This document shows positions 42,426-54,889 of a stretch of 64,000 nt of DNA, piece after piece. The position numbers were made by a program, and so were the translations under genes. The DNA is taken from the NCBI RefSeq assembly GCF_014651835.1, contig NZ_BMXQ01000001.1, forward strand, positions 248,001 through 312,000, read 5' to 3'. The notes beneath the pieces were generated by a model. That model was not told the origin of the DNA and did no database searches. It saw only the letters and a program-made list of their open reading frames with translations. This DNA is from Pigmentiphaga litoralis. GTDB taxonomy: Bacteria > Pseudomonadota > Gammaproteobacteria > Burkholderiales > Burkholderiaceae_B. Numbering within the stretch: the first letter of the stretch is position 1; every line of letters begins with the position of its first letter.

Positions 42426-43250
42426 TCAGGCGCGCAACAGATCGTTGATGCTGGTCTTGGCACGCGTCTGCGCATCCACGCGCTTCACGATGATCGCGGC
42501 GTACATGCTGTACTTGCCATCGGCAGACGGCAAGGACCCCGGCACCACCACCGAACCCGACGGCACGCGGCCGAAGGTGATCTCGCCGGTTTCGCGGTTA
42601 TAGATCTTGGTGCTCTGGCTGATGAACACGCCCATCGACAGCACCGAGTTTTCTTCGACCACGACGCCTTCGACCACTTCCGAACGTGCGCCGATGAAGC
42701 AGTTGTCTTCGATGATGGTCGGGTTGGCCTGCAGGGGTTCCAGCACGCCGCCGATGCCCACGCCACCCGACAGGTGCACGTTCTTGCCGATCTGGGCGCA
42801 CGAACCGACCGTCGCCCACGTGTCGACCATGGTGCCTTCATCGACATACGCGCCGATGTTGGTATACGACGGCATCAGCACGACGTTCTTTGCAATGAAC
42901 GAACCGCGGCGCGCCACGGCGGGCGGCACGACGCGAAAGCCGCCTTGCTTGAAGTCTTCTTCGGTGTAGCTGGCGAACTTGCTTTCGACCTTGTCATAGA
43001 ACTGCAGCGGGCCGCCCGAACTCTGCACGCCGTTGTCATTCAGGCGGAACGACAGCAGCACGGCCTTCTTGATCCACTGATGCACGGCCCAGTCGCCGTT
43101 GATCTTTTCGGCGACGCGCAGGCGGCCCTTGTCCAGCGATTCGATCACGTGCTCGACGGCGTCGATGACGTCCTTCGGGGCGCCGGCGGGCGACAGCGAG
43201 GCACGGTCTTCCCAGGCTTGTTCGATGGTGTTCTGCAAGGCTTGCGTCAT
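42426..43250 (-). CDS. dapD: Tetrahydrodipicolinate N-succinyltransferase
   Basis: A 274-residue trimeric left-handed beta-helix acyltransferase using succinyl-CoA. The N-terminal helical part starts [17 protein letters not shown]. Hexapeptide-repeat sequence includes [73 protein letters not shown], in short blocks as expected. ATG 43250. It lies 136 bp after dapC and 304 bp before dapE. Confidence 0.96.
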   Translation of the reverse strand: MTQALQNTIEQAWEDRASLSPAGAPKDVIDAVEHVIESLDKGRLRVAEKINGDWAVHQWIKKAVLLSFRLNDNGVQSSGGPLQFYDKVESKFASYTEEDFKQGGFRVVPPAVARRGSFIAKNVVLMPSYTNIGAYVDEGTMVDTWATVGSCAQIGKNVHLSGGVGIGGVLEPLQANPTIIEDNCFIGARSEVVEGVVVEENSVLSMGVFISQSTKIYNRETGEITFGRVPSGSVVVPGSLPSADGKYSMYAAIIVKRVDAQTRAKTSINDLLRA

Positions 43251-43386
43251 GTTGGATTCCGGTAGTTCGATAAGGTGAGCGGCGCGGCGGCAACAGGCCC
43301 CGCGCGGTAAAACAGTCAGTGGCCGGATCGCGCGATCCGGCGGCGTGCCAGGCGGGTGTCAGCCGGGCGCGCGTCAGCGTGCTGGT

Positions 43387-44598
43387 TCAACGCGTTGCAT
43401 AGGCCTTCGCAAAGCGCGCGATGCGGTGAGCCGCCTCCACGCACTCGTCCAGGGGAGCAACCAGCGCAATCCGGATGCGGCCCGTGCCCGGATTGCCGCC
43501 TCGGCCATCGGCCGACGCGTCGCGCGCCAGGAAACTTCCGGGCAGCACGGTCACGGCTTCCTGCTCCAGCAGCGCGCGCGCAAAGTCGGTATCCGACCCG
43601 GGCGTGCGCGGCCACAGATAGAACGCCGCCTGCGGCCGGGTCACGTCCAGCGCGGGCTGCAGAACAGGCAGCACGGCATCGAATTTTTCGGCGTACATGC
43701 GGCGGTTGTCGATCACGTGCGCTTCGTCATTCCAGGCGGCGACACTGGCTGCAGCCACGACGTCGCTCATGGCGCTGCCGTGGTAGGTCCGGTACAGCAG
43801 GAACTGCTTGATCAGGTTGGCGTCGCCGGCCACGAAGCCCGAGCGCATGCCGGGCACATTGGACCGCTTGGACAGGCTCGAAAAGCAGATCAGATTGCGA
43901 AAGTCGGTGCGGCCCAGGCGATGCGCAGCTTCCAGTGCGCCCAGCGGCGGATGGGCTTCGTCGAAATAGATCTCCGAATAGCACTCGTCGGCCGCAATCA
44001 CGAAGCCATGGCGATCGGCGCGGTCGAACAGCATGCGCCACTCGTCCAGCGTCATTACGTTGCCGGCCGGGTTGCCCGGCGAGCACACATAGATCAGCTG
44101 CGTCTCGGTCCACACCTCATCCGACACACTGTCCCAGTCGGCTGCAAAGTCGCGGCTGGCATCGGCATTGATGAAGGTGGGGCGGGCGCCGGCCAGCAGG
44201 GCCGAGCCTTCATATATCTGATAGAACGGGTTGGGGCACAGCACCCGGGCATTGGCGTCGGGGTCCAGCACGGTCTGCGCAAACGCAAACAGCGCCTCGC
44301 GCGAGCCGAGCACGGGCAGTACCTGCGTGGCCGGATCAATGGCGGGCAGATCGTAGCGGCGCATCAGCCAGCCGGCGACGGCCGATCGCAAAGCGTCGGT
44401 CCCGCGCGTCAGCGGATAGCCCGACAGTCCTTTGAGGTTCTCGCGGATGGCGTCCTCGATGAACGTGGGCGTCGGGTGCTTGGGCTCGCCGATCGACAGA
44501 TTGATCGGCCGCCGATCGGCGGGAAGGACGACCCCGGCGTGCAGCGCACGGAGTTTTTCGAAGGGATAGGGCTGCAGAGCGCCAAGGCGTGGGTTCAT
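43387..44598 (-). CDS. dapC: Succinyldiaminopimelate aminotransferase
   Basis: A 403-residue fold-type I PLP aminotransferase. The start is MNPRLGALQPYPFEKLRAL. The PLP lysine is in CFSSLSKRSNVPGMRSGFVAGD, the phosphate-binding arginine is in the same block, and VCSPGNPAGNV and RIALVAPLDECVEAA are as in DapC. Position ahead of dapD and dapE on the same strand supports DapC over other class I enzymes. ATG 44598. Confidence 0.94.
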   Translation of the reverse strand: MNPRLGALQPYPFEKLRALHAGVVLPADRRPINLSIGEPKHPTPTFIEDAIRENLKGLSGYPLTRGTDALRSAVAGWLMRRYDLPAIDPATQVLPVLGSREALFAFAQTVLDPDANARVLCPNPFYQIYEGSALLAGARPTFINADASRDFAADWDSVSDEVWTETQLIYVCSPGNPAGNVMTLDEWRMLFDRADRHGFVIAADECYSEIYFDEAHPPLGALEAAHRLGRTDFRNLICFSSLSKRSNVPGMRSGFVAGDANLIKQFLLYRTYHGSAMSDVVAAASVAAWNDEAHVIDNRRMYAEKFDAVLPVLQPALDVTRPQAAFYLWPRTPGSDTDFARALLEQEAVTVLPGSFLARDASADGRGGNPGTGRIRIALVAPLDECVEAAHRIARFAKAYATR

Positions 44599-44657
44599 GG
44601 GGCAGCATTGTAACCTTGCTGTGCCGGGGTCGTCGCGGTCATCCTGCCTGTCACGGC

Positions 44658-44686
44658 CTGGAAACGTTCCAAGTTCGGGTTAGAAT
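44658..44686 (+). promoter_or_regulatory. Promoter of tRNA-Leu
   Basis: CTGGAA (44658-44663), 17-bp spacer, TAGAAT (44681-44686). The -10 ends 10 bp before the mature tRNA. Confidence 0.5.
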
Positions 44687-44696
44687 GCCGAATTAC

Positions 44697-44783
44697 GCGA
44701 CCGTGGCGAAATTGGTAGACGCAACAGGTTTAGGTCCTGTCGGGAGAAATCCTGTGGAGGTTCGATTCCTCTCGGTCGCACCA
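44697..44783 (+). tRNA. tRNA-Leu, anticodon UAG
   Basis: Acceptor arms GCGACCG and CGGTCGC, discriminator A and an encoded CCA (44781-44783). The anticodon arm is ACAGG, loop TTTAGGT, CCTGT, giving anticodon TAG (UAG, reading CUN codons). A long variable arm and GGTTCGATTCC T arm mark it as a class II leucine tRNA. Confidence 0.97.
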
Positions 44784-45098
44784 GGTGTTCATGCAGGGGG
44801 TGGTGCCATGCCACCCGGGCCTGCCGTCCCTGACTCATTCCTGATCCCGTGAATTGACCGTGTGCGTCGTGCGCTGCGCCAGCGGGGCAGGCGCCACTTG
44901 TTATCCATGGCGTCAGCCTCATCTTCCCAGCTTGGCCCAAGCGGACACTGCCATGGTGCGCCGCGCAAGGGCTTCTATCCCGCGCTGTGGCACAATTCAA
45001 GGATGCCCGGACGAATCCCGTCCCGCATCAAGCGCCTTCCCGGGCTTGTCCGGGATCCGTCCCATTGATTACTACATAACACTCATATAGGTTTTTGC
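44784..45098. other. Intergenic region upstream of tig
   Basis: 315 bases without a gene, holding the end of the tRNA-Leu transcript and the tig-clpP-clpX promoter region. A CTTGTC (45045) with CCCATTGAT (45061) loosely resembles a heat-shock sigma-32 promoter, with a 10-bp spacer that is short. The last 35 bases are AT-rich. Confidence 0.45.
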
Positions 45099-46412
45099 AT
45101 GCAGCCTGTGGTTGAAACCCTGTCGGGTCTTGAGCGTCGCGTGGATCTTTCCGTGCCGGTAGCCGACATCGAAAAAGAAGTCGATTCGCGTCTCAAGCGT
45201 ATGGCTCGCACCGCCAAAATGCCTGGATTCCGTCCAGGCAAGGTTCCTATGTCCATGCTCTCGCGGTCGTATGGCCCCGAGCTGCGCATGGAAGTGCTGA
45301 ACGCCAAGATTGGCGACGCACTGGAAAAAACCGTGAGCGAATCCAAGCTGCGCCTGGCTGGCTCGCCCAACGTGGCGCCCAAGACCGAAGGCAACGATGA
45401 CAGCGTCGTCGCGTTCACCGCGACGTTCGAGGTCTACCCCGACGTCGATTTGCCCGACCTGTCCACGCTCGAAGTCTCCAAGGCCAAGAGCGACGTCGGC
45501 GACGCCGAAATCCAGCGCACCATCGACATCCTGCGCAAGCAGCGCGTCACGTTCGTCGAACGTGAAGGCCGCGCCGCGCAAGACAACGACCAGGTCACGC
45601 TCGACTTCGCCGGCAAGATCGACGACGTCGCGTTCGACGGCGGCACTGCCGAAGACTTCGCGTTCGTGCTGGGCCAGGGCCGCATGCTTCCCGAATTCGA
45701 GGAAGCCGCCCGTGGCCTGAAGGCTGGCGAAACCAAGACCTTCCCGCTGGCCTTCCCGGCTGACTACGGCTCGGCCGACGTCGCTGGCAAGACCGCGCAG
45801 TTCACGATCACGATCAAGAAGGTCGAAGAGGGCGTGCTGCCTGAATTCGACAGCGAATTCGCAAAGCAGCTCGGCCAGGCCGAAGGCGACGTGGAAAAGC
45901 TGCGTGCCGACATCCGCGGGAACCTGGAACGCGAAGTCAGCAGCCGCACCCTGGCCCGTACCAAGGCCAGCGTGATGGAAGCCCTGGCCAAGGCCGTCTC
46001 GTTTGACGTGCCCAAGGCCCTGGTGAACGAAGACGCCGAGAAGCGTATCGCCGCTGCCCGTGAAGACCTGAAGCAGCGCGGTGTGCCGAACGCCGACACG
46101 ATGCCGATCCCGGCCGACGCGTTCACCGCCGAATCCGAGCGCCGCGTGCGCCTGGGTCTGCTGATCAACGAACTGATCCAGGCTGAAGGCCTGAAGGTCA
46201 AGCCGGAACAGATCCGCGCAAAGATCGAAGAATTCGCCCAGAGCTATGAGCGTCCGGAAGAAGTGGTGCGCTACTACATCTCCGACAAGGCTCGTATTGC
46301 CGAAGTCGAATCCATCGTTCTGGAAGACAACGTAGTCCAGCATGTCCTTGCCAAGGCCAAGGTGGCTGAAGAGCAAGTATCCTTCGACGACTTGATGGGA
46401 ACCGCCCAATAA
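45099..46412 (+). CDS. tig: Trigger factor
   Basis: A 437-residue ribosome-associated chaperone and prolyl isomerase. The ribosome-binding signature sits in [20 protein letters not shown] (near 45). The FKBP-type domain (about 155-245) has [47 protein letters not shown]. The C-terminal helical chaperone arms follow. Its stop overlaps the clpP start (TAATG), giving the conserved tig-clpP-clpX operon. Confidence 0.97.
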   Translation: MQPVVETLSGLERRVDLSVPVADIEKEVDSRLKRMARTAKMPGFRPGKVPMSMLSRSYGPELRMEVLNAKIGDALEKTVSESKLRLAGSPNVAPKTEGNDDSVVAFTATFEVYPDVDLPDLSTLEVSKAKSDVGDAEIQRTIDILRKQRVTFVEREGRAAQDNDQVTLDFAGKIDDVAFDGGTAEDFAFVLGQGRMLPEFEEAARGLKAGETKTFPLAFPADYGSADVAGKTAQFTITIKKVEEGVLPEFDSEFAKQLGQAEGDVEKLRADIRGNLEREVSSRTLARTKASVMEALAKAVSFDVPKALVNEDAEKRIAAAREDLKQRGVPNADTMPIPADAFTAESERRVRLGLLINELIQAEGLKVKPEQIRAKIEEFAQSYERPEEVVRYYISDKARIAEVESIVLEDNVVQHVLAKAKVAEEQVSFDDLMGTAQ

Positions 46413-47068
46413 TGCAGCGCTTTGTAGATTTCTACGCATCGATGTACGGGTCCGAGTCGCTCGGCCCGAAAGCTCTCGGCTATATTCCGATGGTTGTCGA
46501 GCAGTCTGGTCGGGGTGAACGATCGTACGATATCTACTCGCGTCTGCTGAAAGAGCGGGTGGTCTTCATGGTGGGCCCGGTCGCAGACCAGATGGCCAAC
46601 CTGATCGTGGCGCAGTTGCTGTTCCTTGAATCGGAAAATCCCGACAAGGACATCTCGCTGTATATCAATTCCCCCGGGGGTTCGATCTACGCGGGCATGG
46701 CAATTTTCGACACGATGCAGTTCGTGAAGCCAGAGGTCTCGACCTTGTGCACGGGGCTGGCAGCCAGCATGGGCGCGTTCCTGCTCGCCGCCGGCCAGAA
46801 GGGCAAGCGTTTCTCACTGCCGAATTCGCGCATCATGATTCACCAGCCTTCGGGCGGTGCGCAGGGTCAGGCCACCGATATCGAAATCCACGCACGGGAA
46901 ATCCTTTATCTGCGCGAACGTCTGAACCGTATCCTGGCGGACCAAACCGGCCAGCCGATAGAACGAATCGCGCTCGATACCGAACGCGACAACTTCATGT
47001 CGGCAGCCGATGCGCTCGGGTATGGTTTGATCGATAAAGTGTTCACGAGCCGAACTGAACAGGGTTGA
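46412..47068 (+). CDS. clpP: ATP-dependent Clp protease proteolytic subunit
   Basis: A 218-residue serine protease. The triad S119 (GLAASMGAF), H144 (IMIHQPSGG) and D193 (DTERD) is intact. It assembles as a tetradecamer and is fed by ClpX, whose gene starts 2 bp after the clpP stop. ATG 46412 overlaps the tig stop. Confidence 0.97.
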   Translation: MQRFVDFYASMYGSESLGPKALGYIPMVVEQSGRGERSYDIYSRLLKERVVFMVGPVADQMANLIVAQLLFLESENPDKDISLYINSPGGSIYAGMAIFDTMQFVKPEVSTLCTGLAASMGAFLLAAGQKGKRFSLPNSRIMIHQPSGGAQGQATDIEIHAREILYLRERLNRILADQTGQPIERIALDTERDNFMSAADALGYGLIDKVFTSRTEQG

Positions 47069-47070
47069 GC

Positions 47071-48348
47071 ATGTCGGAAAAGAAAGGGTCGAACGAAAAA
47101 CTGCTCTATTGCTCGTTTTGTGGCAAGAGCCAGCACGAAGTTCGCAAGCTGATCGCCGGTCCCTCGGTGTTCATCTGCGATGAATGCATCGACCTGTGCA
47201 ACGACATCATCCGCGACGAAGTCGCCGCGGATGTGAAAACCGGCGCCAAGTCGGAGTTGCCCACGCCGGCCGAGATCAAAGAGATCCTCGACCAATACGT
47301 GATCGGCCAGACGCGCGCCAAGCGCATCCTGTCGGTCGCGGTCTACAACCATTACAAGCGCATTCGCCAGTCCGGTGGCAGCAAGACCGACGACGTCGAA
47401 CTGTCCAAGAGCAACATCCTCTTGATCGGACCCACGGGTTCGGGCAAGACGTTGCTGGCGCAGACGCTGGCGCGGCTGTTGAACGTGCCCTTCGTGATCG
47501 CCGATGCCACCACGCTGACCGAAGCCGGTTACGTGGGCGAGGACGTCGAAAACATCATTCAGAAGCTGCTGCAGAACTGCAACTATGACGTCGAAAAGGC
47601 GCGGCGCGGCATTGTCTACATCGATGAAATCGACAAGATCTCGCGCAAGGCCGACAACCCGTCGATCACCCGTGACGTATCGGGTGAAGGCGTGCAGCAG
47701 GCCCTGCTCAAGCTGATCGAAGGCACGGTCGCTTCGGTGCCGCCGCAAGGGGGGCGCAAGCACCCCAACCAGGATTTCGTCCAGATCGACACGACGAACA
47801 TCCTGTTCATTTGCGGTGGCGCATTCGACGGCCTGGAAAAGGTCATTCGCGGTCGCACCGAAAAGTCGGGTATCGGCTTCGGTGCGTCAGTCAAGGCCCA
47901 ATCCGAGCGGTCGACCAGCGAGCTGTTTGGCGATGCCGAGCCGGAAGATCTGGTCAAGTTCGGGCTCATCCCCGAACTGGTCGGTCGTCTGCCCGTGATT
48001 GCCACGCTGGCCGAGCTGGACGAAGAAGCGCTGATCCAGATCCTGGTCGAGCCCAAGAACGCGCTGATCAAGCAGTTCCAGAAGCTCCTGTCCATGGAAG
48101 GCGCGGAACTCGACGTGCGTCCCCAGGCACTCCACGCCATCGCCAAGCGCGCACTCAAGCGCAAGACGGGCGCACGGGGCCTGCGGTCCATCATCGAAGC
48201 GGCCCTGCTCGATACGATGTACGACCTGCCCAGCCAGGGCAACGTCACCAAGGTCGTACTGGATGAGAACGCCATCAATGGCGAGGGCCCGCCGCTCCTG
48301 ATCTACGGCGAGGCAACGGCCAAGGCGGCGTCTGCCGCCAAGCATTGA
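47071..48348 (+). CDS. clpX: ClpX unfoldase
   Basis: A 425-residue AAA+ specificity subunit. The N-terminal zinc finger has C14, C17, C36 and C39. Walker A is [12 protein letters not shown], Walker [11 protein letters not shown], sensor and pore-loop sequences follow (GYVGEDVE), and [25 protein letters not shown] is present. ATG 47071 is preferred over the TTG six bases upstream. A strong terminator follows the gene. Confidence 0.97.
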   Translation: MSEKKGSNEKLLYCSFCGKSQHEVRKLIAGPSVFICDECIDLCNDIIRDEVAADVKTGAKSELPTPAEIKEILDQYVIGQTRAKRILSVAVYNHYKRIRQSGGSKTDDVELSKSNILLIGPTGSGKTLLAQTLARLLNVPFVIADATTLTEAGYVGEDVENIIQKLLQNCNYDVEKARRGIVYIDEIDKISRKADNPSITRDVSGEGVQQALLKLIEGTVASVPPQGGRKHPNQDFVQIDTTNILFICGGAFDGLEKVIRGRTEKSGIGFGASVKAQSERSTSELFGDAEPEDLVKFGLIPELVGRLPVIATLAELDEEALIQILVEPKNALIKQFQKLLSMEGAELDVRPQALHAIAKRALKRKTGARGLRSIIEAALLDTMYDLPSQGNVTKVVLDENAINGEGPPLLIYGEATAKAASAAKH

Positions 48349-48413
48349 GGCTTACGCCCTGATGCTGCTGCCGGTGTAACACCCGGTTGAACCTTCGCTC
48401 CAATGCAGTAACG

Positions 48414-48456
48414 CTGTAGCACGGCAGGATCTTCCTGCCGTGCTACAGTGGTTTTT
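48414..48456 (+). terminator. Intrinsic terminator after clpX
   Basis: A perfect 16-bp stem: CTGTAGCACGGCAGGA, loop TCT, then its exact complement (48433-48448), followed by TGGTTTTT. It ends the tig-clpP-clpX transcript 66 bp past the clpX stop and insulates lon. Confidence 0.95.
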
Positions 48457-48541
48457 AACGGCGTGCAATCAGCAATCCTGGCCTTGGGGATGCACTTTCT
48501 GCGCATCGTTGCCACGCAGACCGAAACATCCGCTTCGATGG

Positions 48542-48567
48542 CTTGAATTGCACGGATCCGCCCTCAT
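48542..48567 (+). promoter_or_regulatory. Heat-shock (sigma-32) promoter of lon
   Basis: CTTGAA (48542-48547), 13-bp spacer, CCCTCAT (48561-48567), close to the CTTGAA/CCCCAT sigma-32 consensus. The predicted start lies about 20 bases before the lon ATG. Confidence 0.65.
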
Positions 48568-48597
48568 CCTGTAAGCATTCGAATCCGAGGACGAACC

Positions 48598-51045
<2,448 letters not shown>

Positions 51046-51096
51046 TCCACGGATTCAACCGACGGTCTAATCAGGCTCTGGCCTGCTCGTCAATAG

Positions 51097-51124
51097 AGGG
51101 AGTGCGCAAGCACTCCCTTTTTTT
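51097..51124 (+). terminator. Intrinsic terminator after lon
   Basis: Arms AGGGAGTGC and GCACTCCCT around GCAA, followed by an unbroken T-run, 51 bp past the lon stop. Confidence 0.95.
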
Positions 51125-51175
51125 TCGACCCTTGTCTCAAACGCCCATTTCCCCTGGGAAGACGCCCCGTTTTCC

Positions 51176-51205
51176 CTTGACACGTATTTCCACGCAAGGC
51201 TTAAA
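51176..51205 (+). promoter_or_regulatory. Sigma-70 promoter of hupB
   Basis: TTGACA (51176-51181), 18-bp spacer, TTAAAT (51200-51205), about 120 bp before the HU start, implying a leader of about 115 bases. Confidence 0.6.
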
Positions 51206-51327
51206 TAGTCCTTTGCCTATCCCCGGTAAAGCGACGTTTTGCCGGTATCGATGCGCCTGGAACTCGACCCTTACCAGTGTCGAGATGTCCGTTCCATTAT
51301 CCATAGACAGACCTTGAGAGGGGCCTA

Positions 51328-51600
51328 ATGAACAAGACCGAGCTTATCGACCATATCGCCAAGCATGCCGATATTTCCAAGGCAGCAGCAGGCCGTTCCT
51401 TGGACGCCTTGGTCGGAGCGGTTAAGACCACCCTCAAAAAGGGTGGCACGGTAACGCTGGTCGGTTTCGGCACGTTCGCAGTCACCGCGCGCGCCGCCCG
51501 CACGGGCCGCAACCCGCGCACCGGCGAAGCGATCAAGATCAAGAAAGCCAAGGTGCCCAAGTTCCGTCCGGGCAAGGCGCTGAAAGACGCCGTCAACTGA
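51328..51600 (+). CDS. hupB: DNA-binding protein HU-beta
   Basis: A 90-residue nucleoid protein of exactly the family length. It starts [21 protein letters not shown] and contains the DNA-binding arm [26 protein letters not shown] and the C-terminal [28 protein letters not shown] precedes ATG 51328. In E. coli hupB is followed by ppiD; here tRNA-Val and about 11 kb intervene. Confidence 0.97.
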   Translation: MNKTELIDHIAKHADISKAAAGRSLDALVGAVKTTLKKGGTVTLVGFGTFAVTARAARTGRNPRTGEAIKIKKAKVPKFRPGKALKDAVN

Positions 51601-51643
51601 TCACCCGCTGCGTGGCAGGCCGCGCGCATGACGCACGCCGGCC

Positions 51644-51672
51644 CTGCAAAAGTTCTTCGCTTCCGATATAAT
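51644..51672 (+). promoter_or_regulatory. Promoter of tRNA-Val
   Basis: CTGCAA (51644-51649), 17-bp spacer, and a perfect TATAAT (51667-51672), 26 bp before the mature tRNA. Confidence 0.7.
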
Positions 51673-51698
51673 CTTTTTCGCACTGAACGAACGCCCTC

Positions 51699-51774
51699 GG
51701 GCGCTTAGCTCAGCTGGTAGAGCGGCGCCCTTACAAGGCGTAGGTCGGGGGTTCGAACCCCTCAGCGCCCACCA
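51699..51774 (+). tRNA. tRNA-Val, anticodon UAC
   Basis: Acceptor arms GGGCGCT and AGCGCCC, discriminator A, encoded CCA (51772-51774). The anticodon loop CTTACAA gives TAC (UAC, valine). D loop AGCTCAGCTGGTAGAGC and T arm GGTTCGAACCC are canonical. Confidence 0.97.
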
Positions 51775-51840
51775 AGTTTTGGTGGTGTTCCAGATTCGGT
51801 GCCTAGTGAAAGTCAGTTGCCTGTACCGCTCACGTATTTG

Positions 51841-51873
51841 AAAGCCCGTCGCTGATTCGACGGGCTTTTTTAT
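51841..51873 (+). terminator. First terminator after tRNA-Val
   Basis: Arms AAGCCCGTCG and CGACGGGCTT around CTGATT, followed by six Ts, 67 bp past the tRNA. Confidence 0.93.
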
Positions 51874-51919
51874 TTGCCGCGCCGGTTCTTGTCAGACGCG
51901 TAAAAGTGGCGCTTCAACC

Positions 51920-51949
51920 AAGCCCTGCATGCACGTGCGGGGCTTTTTT
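51920..51949 (+). terminator. Second terminator after tRNA-Val
   Basis: Arms AAGCCCTGCA and TGCGGGGCTT (one mismatch) around TGCACG, followed by six Ts. It lies 46 bp after the first terminator with no gene between; it may be a back-up terminator or the end of a displaced transcript. Confidence 0.8.
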
Positions 51950-52108
51950 GTTGATATGTAAAGGGGGCAGTCGCGCTAGGCGAAAACCCTGTGTGTATAG
52001 GATATGGCATAAAACGGTTAATCATATATTATCCAGTTGAGCGGCCGGTTTTATCGTTGGCCGACAACAGGGCGGCGCAGTCCGCCTCGGCATATATGGA
52101 GAAGACAC

Positions 52109-53092
52109 ATGTTCCGCCACTTGCTTGGCAGACTTCCTGCCGTCCTTCTTGTCGCTTCGGCCCTGACGGGCAGCCACGTACAGGCACAGACTTATCCTGA
52201 CCGACCCATCAAGGTGCTGTTGCCTTTCTCACCCGGTGGCAACCCCGATACGGTCGCCCGCATCCTCGCGCAGGAGCTCACCAAAACATTCGGTCAGACA
52301 GTGCTGATCGACAACCGCGCCGGTGCAAACGGAATCATCGCCACGGAGGCCGTAGCCAATGCGCCCGCCGATGGCTACACCCTGCTCTATACGACCGGGT
52401 CCCATGTCATCAATCCGTTGCTATACAAGAAGTTGCCGTACGACACTGCCAAGGATTTTCTGCCCGTTTCTCTAGTTGGCGTGACGCGCGGACAAGTGTT
52501 GGTGGCCAACCCGCGTCTTGCCGCGACGAATGTGAAAGAACTCGTGGCGCTGGCCCGGCCCGCGCAGTCGAATATCACCTATGGCTCAGCGGGTGTCGGC
52601 AATACCATGCACATGGTGGCCGAGTACTTCAACAGCAAGGCCGGTACGCACCTGGTGCATATTCCGTACAAGGGCGCGGCCCCCGCCATGAACGCGGTCA
52701 TTTCCGGTGAGGTGCAGCTCGCCTTCCTGAATCCTGTGTCGGCAATCGAGCAGGTCAAGCAGGGTAAGTTGAAAGCCCTGGCGGTGACGGGAAGCTCGCG
52801 TATTCCGCAACTGCCTGATGTTCCTACCGTGAAGGAAGCCGGAGTTGCAGGGTTCGAAGTCGAAGGAGGATGGCAGGGGTTCTTTGCCCCGGCCGGGACG
52901 CCCGCTGATGTCATCGCCAAACTCAACCGGACGCTGGACGAGGTTTTGAAGGCGCCGGAGATGACTCAGCGCTTTGCATCGATGGGCTTGGATGTCGCCG
53001 GCGGGTCACCGCAGGACATGGCGGTGCATCTGCAAAAGGAGACGACCGTCTACGCTCAGATCGCTGAAGCAGCAAAGATCCAAAAAGAATGA
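52109..53092 (+). CDS. Bug/TctC-type periplasmic solute-binding protein
   Basis: A 327-residue receptor with signal peptide MFRHLLGRLPAVLLVASAL ending near VQAQ (26). Bug motifs follow: YPDRPIKVLLPFSPGGNPDTVARILAQEL, IDNRAGANGIIATEAVANAPADGYTLL, LVHIPYKGAAPAMNAVISGEVQLAF and FFAPAGTPADVIAKLN. ATG 52109 has GGAGAAG upstream. It is followed by a CocE-type hydrolase and a GntR gene, a typical transport-hydrolysis-regulation module. No tctAB genes nearby. Confidence 0.92.
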   Translation: MFRHLLGRLPAVLLVASALTGSHVQAQTYPDRPIKVLLPFSPGGNPDTVARILAQELTKTFGQTVLIDNRAGANGIIATEAVANAPADGYTLLYTTGSHVINPLLYKKLPYDTAKDFLPVSLVGVTRGQVLVANPRLAATNVKELVALARPAQSNITYGSAGVGNTMHMVAEYFNSKAGTHLVHIPYKGAAPAMNAVISGEVQLAFLNPVSAIEQVKQGKLKALAVTGSSRIPQLPDVPTVKEAGVAGFEVEGGWQGFFAPAGTPADVIAKLNRTLDEVLKAPEMTQRFASMGLDVAGGSPQDMAVHLQKETTVYAQIAEAAKIQKE

Positions 53093-53153
53093 GGCACAGG
53101 CAACGTTCTGTACGTCTTCCGTATCTGATATCCGCTATCCAGGAGACCTTTTC

Positions 53154-54851
53154 ATGAGCAACGCCGCCGTGCCATCGTATTCCATGCTGTTCGAAAAAGA
53201 CGTCGACATTCCGATGAATGACGGCGCCATCCTGCGTGCCAATGTATTTCGTCCTGACGCGCCCGGCCGTTTTCCCGTAGTGATGGCGCAGGGTGTATAC
53301 GGAAAGGACGTCCATTTTGCCGATGGCTGGAAACCTCAATGGGAGAAGCTGCTAAAGCTCTATCCCGAGCTGTGCAGCAACGGATCGACCGGCAAGTATC
53401 TGCGTTGGGAAACGGTCGATCCGGAGCGCTGGGTGCCGGATGGCTATGTCGTTGTTCATGTTGATGCAAGGGGGAGCGGCAAATCGGCAGGGTTCCTCGA
53501 CCCGATGTCCGCCCGCGAAATCGAAGATTACGTCGAGTCGATCGCATGGGCTGGAACGCAAGACTGGAGTAACGGGAAGGTCGGGCTGATCGGCATCTCG
53601 TATTACGCCGCGACGCAATGGCGCGTTGCGGCGCTGCGCCCGGCGCACCTTGCCGCCATCGTGCCCTGGGAGGGCCGGTCGGATCACTACCGCGACTACG
53701 GATACCATGGTGGCATCATGAGCAACGGCTTCCTGCAGGCATGGTGGCCCAAGCAGGTGTTATCGAACCAACATGGAAGTGGCGGGACGCCGTATCGCGA
53801 TCGGGACACCGGTCTGCCAACGACGGGTGACGCTCTGGACACGCCGATGCTCGATGGCAATCGCAGCGACTATCCGGCGCAAATGGCGAGTCACCCTTTG
53901 TGCGATGCGTGGCACAAGGAACGATCGCCAGCACTTGAGCGCATCGAAGTGCCCGTGCTTTCCGCCGGCAACTGGGGCGGACCCGGCAACCATCTGCGTG
54001 GCAACATTGAAGGATACCTGCGCGCAGGATCCACGAAGAAGTGGCTGTCTATGCACATCGGCACGCATTACGAAAGCTTCTATCTGCCCCAGTACGTGGC
54101 GATGCAGAAACGCTTTTTCGACTGCTATCTGAAAGGCGAGGCGAACGGCTGGGAAGACGAACCGCCGGTCAAGCTTGCGGTTCGGCAGGTGCAAAGCGCC
54201 ACGCACCGCACAGAGCACGAATTTCCGTTGGCACGTACCGTGTGGACGCCGTTCTACCTCGACGCCGCAGCCCGAACCGTTGCACCCGGCGAACCGGGAA
54301 CGTCATCGCACGTCGGCTTCGACGCCATGAACGAGTCCGTCGATTTCACCACTGCGCCGTTTGAGCGCGAGACCGAACTAACTGGCTTTGTGACTTTGAG
54401 GATCTGGGCCGCTTCTTCTACACGGGACCTCGATCTGTTTGCCATATTGCGGCTGTTCGATCCCGACGGGAACGAGGTCGTTTTCGATGGTGCGCACGAA
54501 ACGACGCCACTGACGCGGGGGTGGCTGCGCGCGTCGCACCGCAAGATTGACGAAGCGCGAACGCTTCCCTATCGCGTATTCCATTCTCACGATGAAGTGC
54601 AGAAGCTCGACCCGGGCCAGCGCTATTTGCTTGACGTCGAAATCTGGCCAACGTCGATAGTAGTTCCCGCAGGCTATCGATTGACGCTCACCCTGCAAGG
54701 CAAGGATTTCGAATTTGCAGGTAAAGCCGGCCGCCTGCTGCACAATCATCCCGTAGACCGCGCGCACGAAGACTTCCAAGGCGTGACCACAGTCTTCACC
54801 GGAGGTGAGTTCGCTTCCTGCCTTGTGCTGCCGGTTATCCCGGCCGGCTAA
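53154..54851 (+). CDS. CocE/NonD-family hydrolase (X-Pro dipeptidyl-peptidase-like esterase)
   Basis: A 565-residue serine hydrolase. The alpha/beta domain starts DVDIPMNDGAILRANVFRP and contains VVHVDARGSGKSAG, with S149 in GLIGISYYAATQW as the nucleophile. The C-terminal jelly-roll (about 390-560) has LTGFVTLRIWAASSTRDLDLFAIL and PAGYRLTLTLQGKDFEF, as in cocaine esterase and glutaryl acylases. No signal peptide, so cytoplasmic. AGGAGACC precedes ATG 53154, 61 bp after the Bug gene. Substrate unknown; an ester or amide brought in via the Bug system is likely. Confidence 0.87.
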   Translation: MSNAAVPSYSMLFEKDVDIPMNDGAILRANVFRPDAPGRFPVVMAQGVYGKDVHFADGWKPQWEKLLKLYPELCSNGSTGKYLRWETVDPERWVPDGYVVVHVDARGSGKSAGFLDPMSAREIEDYVESIAWAGTQDWSNGKVGLIGISYYAATQWRVAALRPAHLAAIVPWEGRSDHYRDYGYHGGIMSNGFLQAWWPKQVLSNQHGSGGTPYRDRDTGLPTTGDALDTPMLDGNRSDYPAQMASHPLCDAWHKERSPALERIEVPVLSAGNWGGPGNHLRGNIEGYLRAGSTKKWLSMHIGTHYESFYLPQYVAMQKRFFDCYLKGEANGWEDEPPVKLAVRQVQSATHRTEHEFPLARTVWTPFYLDAAARTVAPGEPGTSSHVGFDAMNESVDFTTAPFERETELTGFVTLRIWAASSTRDLDLFAILRLFDPDGNEVVFDGAHETTPLTRGWLRASHRKIDEARTLPYRVFHSHDEVQKLDPGQRYLLDVEIWPTSIVVPAGYRLTLTLQGKDFEFAGKAGRLLHNHPVDRAHEDFQGVTTVFTGGEFASCLVLPVIPAG

Positions 54852-54889
54852 GCCATATACTTTTGTTCCCCTCTGCACGAGAGCCCGCT

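Larger units (their letters stand above)
51775..52108. other. Intergenic region after tRNA-Val
   Basis: 334 bases without a protein gene. They hold two intrinsic terminators (51841 and 51920) and then an AT-rich stretch (about 51950-52035, with TATATTAT) that probably carries the promoter of the following Bug gene. This is the left junction of the DNA inserted between the hupB and ppiD loci. Confidence 0.6.
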
